Assembly (NCBI RefSeq): GCF_000257665.1
Contig: NZ_AJKR01000003.1
Coordinates: 186,001-250,000, forward strand
DNA: 64,000 nt
Direction of reading: 5' to 3'
Origin: Candidatus Aquiluna sp. IMCC13023
Lineage (GTDB): Bacteria; Actinomycetota; Actinomycetes; Actinomycetales; Microbacteriaceae
Made by a program: the position numbers and the translations under genes
Notes under the pieces: generated by a model
Database searches by the model: none
Told to the model about the DNA's origin: nothing
Seen by the model: the letters and a program-made list of their open reading frames with translations, nothing else
Shown here: in pieces, positions 9,458-16,665 of the stretch
Layout: each line of letters starts with the position of its first letter
Position numbering within the stretch: position 1 is the stretch's first letter

Positions 9458-10924
9458 GTGAGTGAGATAGAAAAATACGACTTTGCCCTAATTGGCGGCG
9501 GAATAATGTCCGCAACGCTAGGCGTGCTTCTAAAAAAGCTTGACCCGAGCATTTCGATTGTTATGTATGAGCGGTTGGGTGAAGTTGCAGAGGAAAGCTC
9601 GAACCCTTGGAATAACGCCGGTACCGGACATGCTGCGCTGTGTGAGCTGAACTACATGCCGGATTCCACAGACGGCTCCTTGCCAGATCCCGCCAAGGCG
9701 GTGGCCATCAACGAGCAATTTCAGGTCTCCAGGCAATTCTGGTCAAGCCTGGTGACCTTGGGTGCTCTTGAAGACCCAAAGACGTTTATCCGTTCAGTCC
9801 CTCACATAACTTTTGTTCGTGGCGATTCGGATGTTGACTACCTAAGAAGAAGACAAAAGTCCCTTGATGCCCAGCCGCTATTTACGGGCATGAAGTTCTC
9901 CGAGGATGTCAAAGAGCTCGCGGAGTGGATTCCATTGATGATGGATGGCAGGGGCGACGAAAAAGTTGCTGCGACATTTACCAATCAGGGCACAGATGTC
10001 GACTATGGATCTATGACCAAGCAGATGATCAACTGGCTTGTCAAAAATGGCATGCGACTGGAAACGAACACCGAAGTCAAATCTGTCCTTCAATTTGAAG
10101 ATAAAAAGTGGCAGCTCTGGTTCGGGGGCTCCCCAGGGCGTATCGTCCACGCAAATAAGGTGTTCGTAGGTGCGGGTGGATATGCTCTAAAAATTCTCCA
10201 GAAATCTGGAATTCCAGAGATAGATGGTTACGGAACCTTCCCGGTAAGCGGGCATTTCTTGCGGACCAACGACCCTGAAATTGTTGCCAGCCATCAAGCC
10301 AAGGTCTACTCGCAGGCTGAGGTTGGGGCTCCCCCAATGTCGGTGCCACACCTAGACACAAGAGTTGTCGACGGCAAAACCAGTTTGCTGTTCGGGCCAT
10401 TTGCCGGAGTCAACCCAAAGTTTTTGAAAAACGGTTCAGTGCTTGATCTTCCACTGTCAATAAGGATCAAAAACATCACTTCTTACCTTTCGGTTGCGCT
10501 AAGAAACTTAGACCTTATGAAGTACTTGCTGACAGAAGTAACGAAGTCAAAGAAAAGTAAGTTTGAAGCCTTGAGAGTGTTCGTGCCAAACGCGTCTCCA
10601 AAAAACTGGTCCTACTACGAAGCCGGTCAGCGAGCCCAGGTCATCAAGCCAAATGGTCGTGGCGGAACACTTCAGTTCGGAACTGAAGTTATCTCCAGCA
10701 AGGATGGGACCATTGCGGGTCTTCTAGGTGCTAGCCCCGGAGCTTCGGTCAGCGTGAGCGTCATGCTAGACGTTCTGGAGCGAATGGCGCCGGACGACTT
10801 CCCAACCTGGGCAAAAGCCATCCAGGAGCTAATACCAAGCTTTGGCAGAGACCTAAATAAGAACGCGGAGCTTGCCAAAAAAACGATGAAGCAGACAGCA
10901 AAGTCCCTGAAACTAACCGCCTAA
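9458..10924 (+). CDS. mqo: Malate:quinone oxidoreductase
   Basis: FAD-dependent peripheral membrane enzyme oxidising malate to oxaloacetate and passing electrons to the quinone pool. The 488-residue protein begins with the nucleotide-binding motif ALIGGGIMSATLG and has the family segments NPWNNAGTGHAALCE and the C-terminal GLLGASPGAS. The start is GTG, with no Shine-Dalgarno but a TACCCT hexamer ending 6 bases upstream, typical of a leaderless mRNA. No malate dehydrogenase is visible in this window. With acnA it represents the TCA cycle here. Confidence 0.96.
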   Translation: MSEIEKYDFALIGGGIMSATLGVLLKKLDPSISIVMYERLGEVAEESSNPWNNAGTGHAALCELNYMPDSTDGSLPDPAKAVAINEQFQVSRQFWSSLVTLGALEDPKTFIRSVPHITFVRGDSDVDYLRRRQKSLDAQPLFTGMKFSEDVKELAEWIPLMMDGRGDEKVAATFTNQGTDVDYGSMTKQMINWLVKNGMRLETNTEVKSVLQFEDKKWQLWFGGSPGRIVHANKVFVGAGGYALKILQKSGIPEIDGYGTFPVSGHFLRTNDPEIVASHQAKVYSQAEVGAPPMSVPHLDTRVVDGKTSLLFGPFAGVNPKFLKNGSVLDLPLSIRIKNITSYLSVALRNLDLMKYLLTEVTKSKKSKFEALRVFVPNASPKNWSYYEAGQRAQVIKPNGRGGTLQFGTEVISSKDGTIAGLLGASPGASVSVSVMLDVLERMAPDDFPTWAKAIQELIPSFGRDLNKNAELAKKTMKQTAKSLKLTA

Positions 10925-10950
10925 TCGAATAGCTCCTGTAGCCTTCAAAC

Positions 10951-11238
10951 ATGAAAACATGCACTGTTGTAGCCACCTTTACGCCGAATCCTCAAAACTT
11001 GATTGAAGTCAAAGAGCTGCTGCTCGACGTAGCGAAAGATGTCCGGCTTGAGCTTGGTTGCCTCCTCTATGATCTCTACGAAGAAGTGTCAGGAAAGCTG
11101 ATGTTCATCGAGGCTTGGGAATCCAGAGAACTCTGGGAAATCCACAACAACGCTCCGACCGTTGGAAGAATCCTAGAATTTATAGACGGCAAGCTCTCAG
11201 AGCCAGTAGTGGTCCAGGAAATGTACGCCGCAAATTAG
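10951..11238 (+). CDS. Antibiotic biosynthesis monooxygenase-fold protein (putative quinol monooxygenase)
   Basis: Small ABM-fold (ferredoxin-like) protein of 95 residues resembling YgiN-type quinol monooxygenases: VATFTPNPQN start, GCLLYDLYEE and FIEAWESRELWEIH segments. Such proteins act as dimers without cofactor or metal; the substrate cannot be deduced. Its position just behind mqo and facing the MhqO/MhqD-like genes suggests quinone chemistry (inference). TAGCCT ends 6 bases before the ATG, so it is probably expressed as a leaderless mRNA from its own promoter. Confidence 0.8.
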   Translation: MKTCTVVATFTPNPQNLIEVKELLLDVAKDVRLELGCLLYDLYEEVSGKLMFIEAWESRELWEIHNNAPTVGRILEFIDGKLSEPVVVQEMYAAN

Positions 11239-11305
11239 CCGAGATCCAAAAACTAGGAAGGCTTATGGCTTCCGGCCTTTCGACTGCGTTATCTAGAGTG
11301 TTCGA

Positions 11306-11443
11306 CTACTTGAGGTCTTTTCCAAAGATGGAGGAAAACGAAAGGTGCGCGAACATCCCTAGCAGTGAAACGATGCCCACCGCCGAAAGCGACATCAGGA
11401 CAGTTACTTCGTTGAGCACTAGAACCAAGTCGTGGCTTTCCAT
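11306..11443 (-). CDS. Small membrane protein, 45 residues
   Basis: A short reading frame starting MESHDLVLVLNEV and ending FGKDLK, with one predicted membrane helix (about residues 15-34, ending near GMFAHLSF). The start is supported by AAAGGATG about 8 bases upstream of the ATG. It lies 53 bases downstream of the MhqD-like gene on the same strand and could be the third gene of that operon. No family is recognised. It is a likely real gene because of the ribosome site, hydrophobic profile and lack of any alternative gene in this 258-bp gap. Confidence 0.6.
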   Translation of the reverse strand: MESHDLVLVLNEVTVLMSLSAVGIVSLLGMFAHLSFSSIFGKDLK

Positions 11444-11496
11444 CAGATCATCCTTTTTTTCGTGTTCTTAGAGTTTAGTTTCTTTTCGTCCGCACC

Positions 11497-12111
11497 TCAG
11501 AGATAAAGCGCACTCGCGATCTCAGTCACGTGCGATTGGGAAATTTGGTGTCCGCCAGGATGGCGTAACCACTTGATGTCAGCACCAAAACTTTGAAGTT
11601 CTTGAACCCAAGCTTCGCTTACTTGAACCGGGGCGTAAGGGTCCTGATCTCCATTTGCCAGCCAAATTTGCCTTCCCTTTAAGTTTATGTCATCAACCGC
11701 ACGATAGGGCTTGGTAGAGCCAAATAGGGCTGCTCCGGATAGCAGTGCTGGATGCTTGATCATTAGAGCCGCAGCGGTGTTTGCGCCGTTACTAAAACCG
11801 GCACCAAAGATGTTGGAGCGATCAAGCTCATACTCAACAATCGCGGCCTCAATAAACTCGGACAGCTCTGCGACTCCCTGGTCTATGGAAGCTTCGTTGA
11901 AGCTGCCATCCGGGTAGCGCTCAAAGAAGCGATTCATTCCTGACTCTAAATGCATGCCCCTAGGTGACAAGACCGAAGCCTCAGGATCTAGGGCTCTAGC
12001 TAGTCCAAGAAGATCATGTTCGTCAGCGCCTGTGCCGTGAAGCAATAGCAACGTCCGAGAGCAACTTCCCATCTGAAATACGTGTGGTCTTGCTAGATCG
12101 TTATTTGCCAT
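11497..12111 (-). CDS. MhqD-like alpha/beta hydrolase (phospholipase/carboxylesterase family)
   Basis: Serine hydrolase of 204 residues: oxyanion-hole segment LLLLHGTGADEHD, nucleophile elbow GFSNG (about residues 107-111), acid around NGDQDPY and the histidine in HPGGHQIS. The family includes Bacillus MhqD, co-expressed with the dioxygenase MhqO in quinone and diamide stress. The same pairing is seen here with a 4-base gap. The natural substrate is unknown. Confidence 0.85.
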   Translation of the reverse strand: MANNDLARPHVFQMGSCSRTLLLLHGTGADEHDLLGLARALDPEASVLSPRGMHLESGMNRFFERYPDGSFNEASIDQGVAELSEFIEAAIVEYELDRSNIFGAGFSNGANTAAALMIKHPALLSGAALFGSTKPYRAVDDINLKGRQIWLANGDQDPYAPVQVSEAWVQELQSFGADIKWLRHPGGHQISQSHVTEIASALYL

Positions 12112-12115
12112 CTTG

Positions 12116-13051
12116 CTAGACGCTAATCTCGGTCAGGGACTGCTGGATTTGATCTCTTGACGGCTCTAGCCACGGTGGAAGCTTTAGCTTCTTACCAAGT
12201 TCCAGAAGCGGCTCATCGGTCTCAAAGCCGGGGTCATCGGTTGCAATCTCGAACAGCACTCCCCCGGGCTCTCTAAAGTAAATGCTCTTGAAGTACTGCC
12301 TATCCTTGATTTCAGTGACGGCAACCCCGCGGTTCATGAGCTCCTGCTGCCAAAGCTCCATGGTCGTTAGATCAGGTGCCCTAAACGCCACGTGGTGAAC
12401 TGTGCCGCCTGCCTGGAGACCGCGGTCTCCCACACCTCCAAGAACTTCAACCTTGGTCCCGGAGGCCCCTTCGGCCATCTGGAAGTTTGCCTTCCCAGAA
12501 GACTCTGACGACAGGCTCATGCCCAGAAGATTTTGAAGCATGCCTGCGGTAGGATCGATCTGGATCTGTGATAGCTCAACGGAATGGAGACCGCGGACAG
12601 CATGGTCGGCTGGAATATTTGAAACTCCATCCCAACCGCTTCTAATGTCACCTACGGTTCCAACAAGCTGCAGTCGCATACCGTCGTAATCCCGGACCTC
12701 GATTAGATCGTGGCCGGACGAATCCTTGCCCCATGACCAATCGATGTTGAGCCCGGCCAAGTGCTTGCTCCAAAAGCCAAGCGATGTGGCTGGAACTGAG
12801 AATGATGTTGCCGTGGTTAGACCCGAGCCCTCACGACCTGGAGTTACGCCGGGCCATGGAAAGAACGTCAAAATCGAAGCTGGAGAGCCGTGCTCGTCCC
12901 CGTAGTAGAGATGCCAGATGTGAGGTGCATCGAAATTTACTGTTTGTTTCACGAGCCGAAGCCCAAAGACTTTTGTATAAAAATCGACGTTTCGCTGTGG
13001 GTCTCCGGCAATAGCCGTTACGTGATGAATGCCGTGCGGGGTTACGCTCAT
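12116..13051 (-). CDS. Ring-cleaving dioxygenase of the glyoxalase/VOC family (MhqO-like)
   Basis: Extradiol-type VOC protein of 311 residues with two glyoxalase modules. Metal ligands are probably H9/H10 in GIHHVTAIAGDP, a second histidine in TVHHVAFRAPD (about residue 216) and glutamate in FREPGGVLFEIATDDPGF. The family includes Bacillus MhqO/MhqA, induced by hydroquinones. Start ATG has GGAG about 8 bases upstream. First gene of a probable operon with the MhqD-like hydrolase and the 45-residue membrane protein. Role in quinone detoxification is inferred from family and pairing. Confidence 0.87.
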   Translation of the reverse strand: MSVTPHGIHHVTAIAGDPQRNVDFYTKVFGLRLVKQTVNFDAPHIWHLYYGDEHGSPASILTFFPWPGVTPGREGSGLTTATSFSVPATSLGFWSKHLAGLNIDWSWGKDSSGHDLIEVRDYDGMRLQLVGTVGDIRSGWDGVSNIPADHAVRGLHSVELSQIQIDPTAGMLQNLLGMSLSSESSGKANFQMAEGASGTKVEVLGGVGDRGLQAGGTVHHVAFRAPDLTTMELWQQELMNRGVAVTEIKDRQYFKSIYFREPGGVLFEIATDDPGFETDEPLLELGKKLKLPPWLEPSRDQIQQSLTEISV

Positions 13052-13106
13052 TTTAATCTCCAGTCAACAGGGGGTAAGAGCCCTGACTACCAAAACATTC
13101 CCTTAG

Positions 13107-13135
13107 CCCAAGAAAGGCGCCTTCTAGTTCTTGGG
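13107..13135 (-). terminator. Hairpin at the end of the PGPGW gene
   Basis: Perfect 8-bp inverted repeat (CCCAAGAA at 13107-13114 and TTCTTGGG at 13128-13135, 13-base loop with an inner AGGCGCCT palindrome). It straddles the stop codon of the minus-strand PGPGW gene. There is no clear U-run, so it may be a weak terminator or an mRNA 3'-end stabiliser. Confidence 0.35.
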
Positions 13136-13387
13136 TTTGCGCCTAAAGATTCTTTTTATACGGGCAACTATTCTTTCCAGCCCCTGCACACCCTGCTGGT
13201 TAAGCTCCCTTGCCCACTTGATTTCTAGTGCCAAAATTGAGAGCCCGAAGAAGATAAACAGCAGTCCGGGTCCAGGCGTGACCAGCATTACTAAACCGAG
13301 AATCAAGAGCGCGAAACCAATCAACATGATCAAGGCCCAACGAATCGGGTGAGGCAGATTTGCTAGTAGCTTTTTCAGCTTTTCCAT
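13124..13387 (-). CDS. PGPGW-family transmembrane protein
   Basis: An 87-residue protein with the PGPGW-family core VTPGPGLLFIFFGLSILALE, framed by a hydrophobic helix (about residues 17-35) and a second helix, then a basic C-terminal tail (RIKRIFRRKPKN). Proteins of this family are widespread in actinobacteria and have no established function. It is divergent from the small membrane protein at 13547. Confidence 0.8.
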   Translation of the reverse strand: MEKLKKLLANLPHPIRWALIMLIGFALLILGLVMLVTPGPGLLFIFFGLSILALEIKWARELNQQGVQGLERIVARIKRIFRRKPKN

Positions 13388-13490
13388 TTAGTGCTCAACT
13401 GTCTTCACAGCGTAAGTATTTCAGGTCACAGAGAAAAATAACTGCTTTTTCACTAGCCTTGAAAAAAACCCTCTCAACGAAAGGCAGATG

Positions 13491-13514
13491 AGTCGAGTTC
13501 CTGGTCACTCGACT
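13491..13514. promoter_or_regulatory. Perfect 8-bp inverted repeat between divergent small membrane-protein genes
   Basis: AGTCGAGT (13491-13498) and ACTCGACT (13507-13514) are exact reverse complements separated by 8 bases. They lie about 33 bp before the ATG of the 49-residue protein and 104 bp from the start of the PGPGW gene. Could be an operator or an mRNA hairpin. Confidence 0.4.
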
Positions 13515-13546
13515 TACTCAGTGGCAACTCAAAAAGGAGAAATTTT

Positions 13547-13696
13547 ATGAACAATGAGCGTTTACGCGAATATCTCTCTCGATTCAAAAAACTTGAGTCC
13601 AATTGGCAAGGGTGGTTTTTTCGAATTTTGGTTACCGGCGGTCTGACCGTTTTGCTCGCTACTCAACTCTGGGCCGCCATCGGAAGAATTAGTTGA
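13547..13696 (+). CDS. Small membrane protein, 49 residues
   Basis: Short reading frame starting MNNERLREYLSRFKKLES and ending AAIGRIS, with an amphipathic charged N-terminus and one membrane helix (about residues 24-46, with WFFRILVTGGLTVLL). AAGGAGA lies about 7 bases before the ATG. No other gene covers this 350-bp region between 13387 and the tRNA cluster. Family unknown; the ribosome site and membrane profile make it a likely real gene. Confidence 0.6.
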   Translation: MNNERLREYLSRFKKLESNWQGWFFRILVTGGLTVLLATQLWAAIGRIS

Positions 13697-13738
13697 TCTT
13701 TTAGATAGCAACCAAGCCCCTACTGCTATGGGCTAACT

Positions 13739-13813
13739 TGGTGGGCGATACTGGGTTCGAACCAGCGACCTCTTCCGTGTCAGGGAAGCGCGCTACCACT
13801 GCGCCAATCGCCC
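13739..13813 (-). tRNA. tRNA-Val (anticodon GAC)
   Basis: Read on the minus strand, GGGCGAT pairs with ATCGCCC. The D-arm GGCGCAGTGGTAGCGC, anticodon stem CTTCC/GGAAG with loop carrying GAC, and the T-arm GGTTCGAACC are complete. The 3' ACCA is encoded. Confidence 0.95.
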
Positions 13814-13824
13814 AGCTTTGAAGC

Positions 13825-13898
13825 TGGAGGTGAAGACGGGATTCGAACCCGTGTACGCGGCTTTGCAGGCCGCTGCCTCGCCTCTCGGCCACTCCACC
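13825..13898 (-). tRNA. tRNA-Cys (anticodon GCA)
   Basis: Acceptor GGTGGAG/CTTCACC, anticodon stem GCGGC/GCCGC with loop carrying GCA, T-loop TTCGAAT, and an encoded 3' TCCA. 11 bp separate it from tRNA-Val. Confidence 0.95.
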
Positions 13899-13923
13899 AA
13901 TACAGGGGCTAAAAGCCTCTGAG

Positions 13924-13995
13924 AGCGGATGACGAGATTCGAACTCGCGACCCCAACCTTGGCAAGGTTGTGCGCTACCACTGCGCCACATCCGC
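13924..13995 (-). tRNA. tRNA-Gly (anticodon GCC)
   Basis: Acceptor GCGGATG/CATCCGC, anticodon stem CAACC/GGTTG with loop TTGCCAA. The three bases after the discriminator are CTC, so CCA is not encoded, unlike in the two neighbouring tRNAs. It is probably transcribed first in the Gly-Cys-Val cluster. Confidence 0.95.
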
Positions 13996-14045
13996 ACGCT
14001 CTTTTTCAAGAACTAGATAACTATGCCACAAAAACGATTGCTGTG

Positions 14046-14087
14046 AAAACACAAAAGCGGGAGAAAGATCTCCCGCCTTTGTGTTTT
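14046..14087 (-). terminator. Strong intrinsic terminator behind amt
   Basis: Long hairpin with a GC core GCGGGAG/CTCCCGC extended by AAAACACAAA/TTTGTGTTTT arms. The arms give a U-rich tail in either direction, but the position marks it as the end of the amt transcript. Confidence 0.9.
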
Positions 14088-14103
14088 CTTGAATCTTTTG
14101 GAG

Positions 14104-15324
14104 CTACTTGACCTCTGCATCCTGGCCGAAGCTGTAGGCAGCCTCGCCGTGGACAACGGAGTCAACGCCTGCGATTTCATCCTCGCTCTTGACCCTGAAG
14201 CCAACGGTCTTCTCAATAGCGAAGCCGATAACAAGGGCAAGCACGAAGCTGTAGGCAAGAACACCAAAGGCTGCAATTGCCTGCACGACTAGCTGTCCGA
14301 TGTCGCCACCTGTGAACAAGCCGGTGTCGATTGCGAAGAATCCTAGGTACAGAGTTCCAACCAACCCGGACACCAAGTGGATGCCGACTACGTCAAGTGA
14401 GTCGTCGTAACCGAACTTGTACTTGAGATCCACAGCTAGAGCAGAAAGAACACCAGCAAGAACACCAAGTAGTAGTGCGAAGACCGGAGTCACGTTTGCA
14501 CAAGCTGGAGTGATGGCAACTAGACCAGACACTGCACCCGACGCTGCACCAATTGACGTTGCCTTGCCCTCTTTGACCTTTTCAATAACAAGCCAACCAA
14601 GAATAGCTGCGGCGGTTGCACCAAGGGTGTTCACGGTGATTAGACCAACGTTTTGCATGCCGTTCAGGAACTCTGCTCCAACGTTGAATCCGAACCAGCC
14701 GAACCATAGAAGTCCTGCACCAAGAAGTACAAGAGGCACGTTGTGTGGCTGCATGATTCCCTTGGCAAAGCCAAAGCGCTTACCAAGAACAATCGCAAGT
14801 GCTAGAGCGGCAGCTCCAGCGTTGATGTGTACTGCTGTACCACCTGCGTAATCAATAACTCCAGGCATGTCGAGCCAGGTACCTAGCTCCATGACCCATC
14901 CGCCACCCCAAACCCAAGCTGCAACTGGGAAGTATCCAAAGGTTGCGAAGAGGCCCGCAAAAATCAACCATGAGCCGAATTTTGCTCGATCCGCAATCGC
15001 ACCAGAGATTAGGGCAATGGTGATGATTGCGAAGGTTGCGCCGAAGCCTGCGCCAATTAGGCCATCGTTATCTAGGCCATCAAGACCAAAGGTTGTGAAT
15101 GGGCTTCCAGCGAAGTCCGTTGGGTTTTCGACCGCTGACATGCTGTAGCCGTAGAGGACCCATAGGACACCCACTAGGGCAATTGAACCAAAGCTCATCA
15201 TCATCATGCTGACTACGGACTTGGCCTTAACCAATCCTCCGTAGAAAAAAGCGAGACCCGGGGTCATAAGTAGTACCAGTGCTGTTGCGGTTACCGCCCA
15301 GCTAAGTTCTCCTGTATCTAACAT
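14104..15324 (-). CDS. amt: Ammonium transporter
   Basis: Amt/MEP/Rh channel protein of 406 residues and about 11 membrane helices, importing ammonium. Signature segments: MTPGLAFFYGG (about residues 21-31), DYAGGTAVHINAGAAALA (first pore histidine) and IHLVSGLVG (second pore histidine). Start ATG has GGAGAGG about 8 bases upstream. Monocistronic between its own promoter and a strong terminator. No glnK/glnD follows, unlike the common amt-glnK-glnD order. A double GlnR-type operator lies upstream. Confidence 0.96.
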   Translation of the reverse strand: MLDTGELSWAVTATALVLLMTPGLAFFYGGLVKAKSVVSMMMMSFGSIALVGVLWVLYGYSMSAVENPTDFAGSPFTTFGLDGLDNDGLIGAGFGATFAIITIALISGAIADRAKFGSWLIFAGLFATFGYFPVAAWVWGGGWVMELGTWLDMPGVIDYAGGTAVHINAGAAALALAIVLGKRFGFAKGIMQPHNVPLVLLGAGLLWFGWFGFNVGAEFLNGMQNVGLITVNTLGATAAAILGWLVIEKVKEGKATSIGAASGAVSGLVAITPACANVTPVFALLLGVLAGVLSALAVDLKYKFGYDDSLDVVGIHLVSGLVGTLYLGFFAIDTGLFTGGDIGQLVVQAIAAFGVLAYSFVLALVIGFAIEKTVGFRVKSEDEIAGVDSVVHGEAAYSFGQDAEVK

Positions 15325-15396
15325 TTGTTATACCTCTCCAAATAGGTTTCAAGCGATCGAATTCTCCGAGCACGTTTGATAGCTTTCCGCTAAAAG

Positions 15397-15434
15397 GTTT
15401 CCAACAGTCACTTCTAATGTTTCGGTCTGGTTAC
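15397..15434 (-). promoter_or_regulatory. Tandem GlnR-type operator upstream of amt
   Basis: On the minus strand, GTAAC-6 nt-GAAAC (15434-15419) matches the actinobacterial GlnR box GTnAC-n6-GAAAC exactly. A second copy, GTGAC-5 nt-GAAAC (15411-15397), follows 7 bases later, about one pair of helical turns on. The pair lies 73-110 bp before the amt start codon. The GlnR gene itself is not in the window. Confidence 0.7.
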
Positions 15435-15513
15435 ATCTCGCAGTTTGCCGGGTAAAGAAAAATAGCTAAACACCACAGGGTATTCTGAAGACAGCAAATC
15501 GAAATGGAGAGCC

Positions 15514-16665
15514 ATGAAAAGCGATCGTTCTGCCGCCCTGCTACTAATGGGAGCGGCAATTATCGGCATAGTAATAGCCAATAGCCCCTTCGGCCCGGCC
15601 TTCCTTGACTTCAAGCACGCCTACGTAGGATTCGAATCAATTGGTCTAAGCCTTAGTGTCGAGCACTGGGTCAGCGATCTACTTTTGGCCACCTTCTTCT
15701 TGGTTGCGGGGCTAGAACTGAAATATGAACTTTCAAGTGGTGTGCTTTCTAAACCTGCCAGCGCTCTTGTTCCAGTGCTGGCCGGCATCGGCGGCGTCGT
15801 TGTGCCTGCCCTGATTTACGTTGCCTTCAACTGGGGAACCGATTACGTGAATGGTTGGCCAATTCCGACCGCTACCGACATCGCATTTGCTCTTGGAGTG
15901 CTTGCAATTTTCGGCCGAGGACTTCCTAAGTCGGCCCGGGTCTTTTTATTGGCTCTAGCCATTTTCGATGACCTTGTGGCGATCCTGATTATCGCGGTGT
16001 TCTTCACCTCCGATGTCGAGGTGTTATGGCTCGTTGCAGCAGTAGTAATTGCAGCACTGCACATGTTGATGGAGAAGTTCGGAAAGCTGCCGATCAACTA
16101 CGTAAGAGTATTTACATTTATCCTGCTTTGGTACACCGTGTACCAGTCCGGAGTTCACGCGACTGTTGCCGGTGTTGTTCTTGGCCTGATAATCCCCAGC
16201 AAGAAAACACACTCCCTGGTTGCAAAAATTCAGCCCTGGACTAACACTGTGTCACTTCCTATTTATGCATTCTTTGCAGTGGCAATCGCGCTGCCCGTGT
16301 TTGACGGTGCGTTCTCCAGTGTCTTTGTCGGTATCGCAATAGCGTTGCCAGTGGGCAAGGTGCTCGGAATAACGGCGCTGGCTATTTTGGCAAACAAGAT
16401 CGCTGCCAAGCCGGATCGTTTGGACTTAGAGCCCCTTGACTTCCTGGCAATAAGCGGCCTGGCTGGAATCGGCTTTACCGTTTCGCTTCTAATGACCAAC
16501 TTGGCCTTCAAAGACACTCAGTACATAGTGGCGGAAGCGACGCTGGCTGTAATCCTCGGTTCAGTGGTAGCGATGGCCTTTGGTGGCTGGTTGTCCCAAG
16601 TCAGAGGTCGCTACCACATGCGCAAGCACCGAGAAGAAAACGCAAAGGCTAAGAAAGACTCGTAA
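15514..16665 (+). CDS. nhaA: Na+/H+ antiporter NhaA
   Basis: Electrogenic sodium/proton antiporter of 383 residues with about 12 membrane helices, used for pH and sodium homeostasis. The ion-site aspartates are visible in TATDIAFALGVL and IFDDLVAILII. Start ATG has GGAG about 5 bases upstream. The 3' end overlaps the convergent zapE gene by 17 bp. Confidence 0.95.
   Translation: MKSDRSAALLLMGAAIIGIVIANSPFGPAFLDFKHAYVGFESIGLSLSVEHWVSDLLLATFFLVAGLELKYELSSGVLSKPASALVPVLAGIGGVVVPALIYVAFNWGTDYVNGWPIPTATDIAFALGVLAIFGRGLPKSARVFLLALAIFDDLVAILIIAVFFTSDVEVLWLVAAVVIAALHMLMEKFGKLPINYVRVFTFILLWYTVYQSGVHATVAGVVLGLIIPSKKTHSLVAKIQPWTNTVSLPIYAFFAVAIALPVFDGAFSSVFVGIAIALPVGKVLGITALAILANKIAAKPDRLDLEPLDFLAISGLAGIGFTVSLLMTNLAFKDTQYIVAEATLAVILGSVVAMAFGGWLSQVRGRYHMRKHREENAKAKKDS

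Noticed and set aside
11259-11285. Possible terminator hairpin behind the ABM gene
   Set aside because: Only a 5-bp stem (GGAAG/CTTCC) with no clean T-tract.
15325-15513. Short frame on the minus strand between amt and nhaA (15414-15614)
   Set aside because: It lies antisense across the GlnR-type operator and the nhaA start, without a ribosome site or family.
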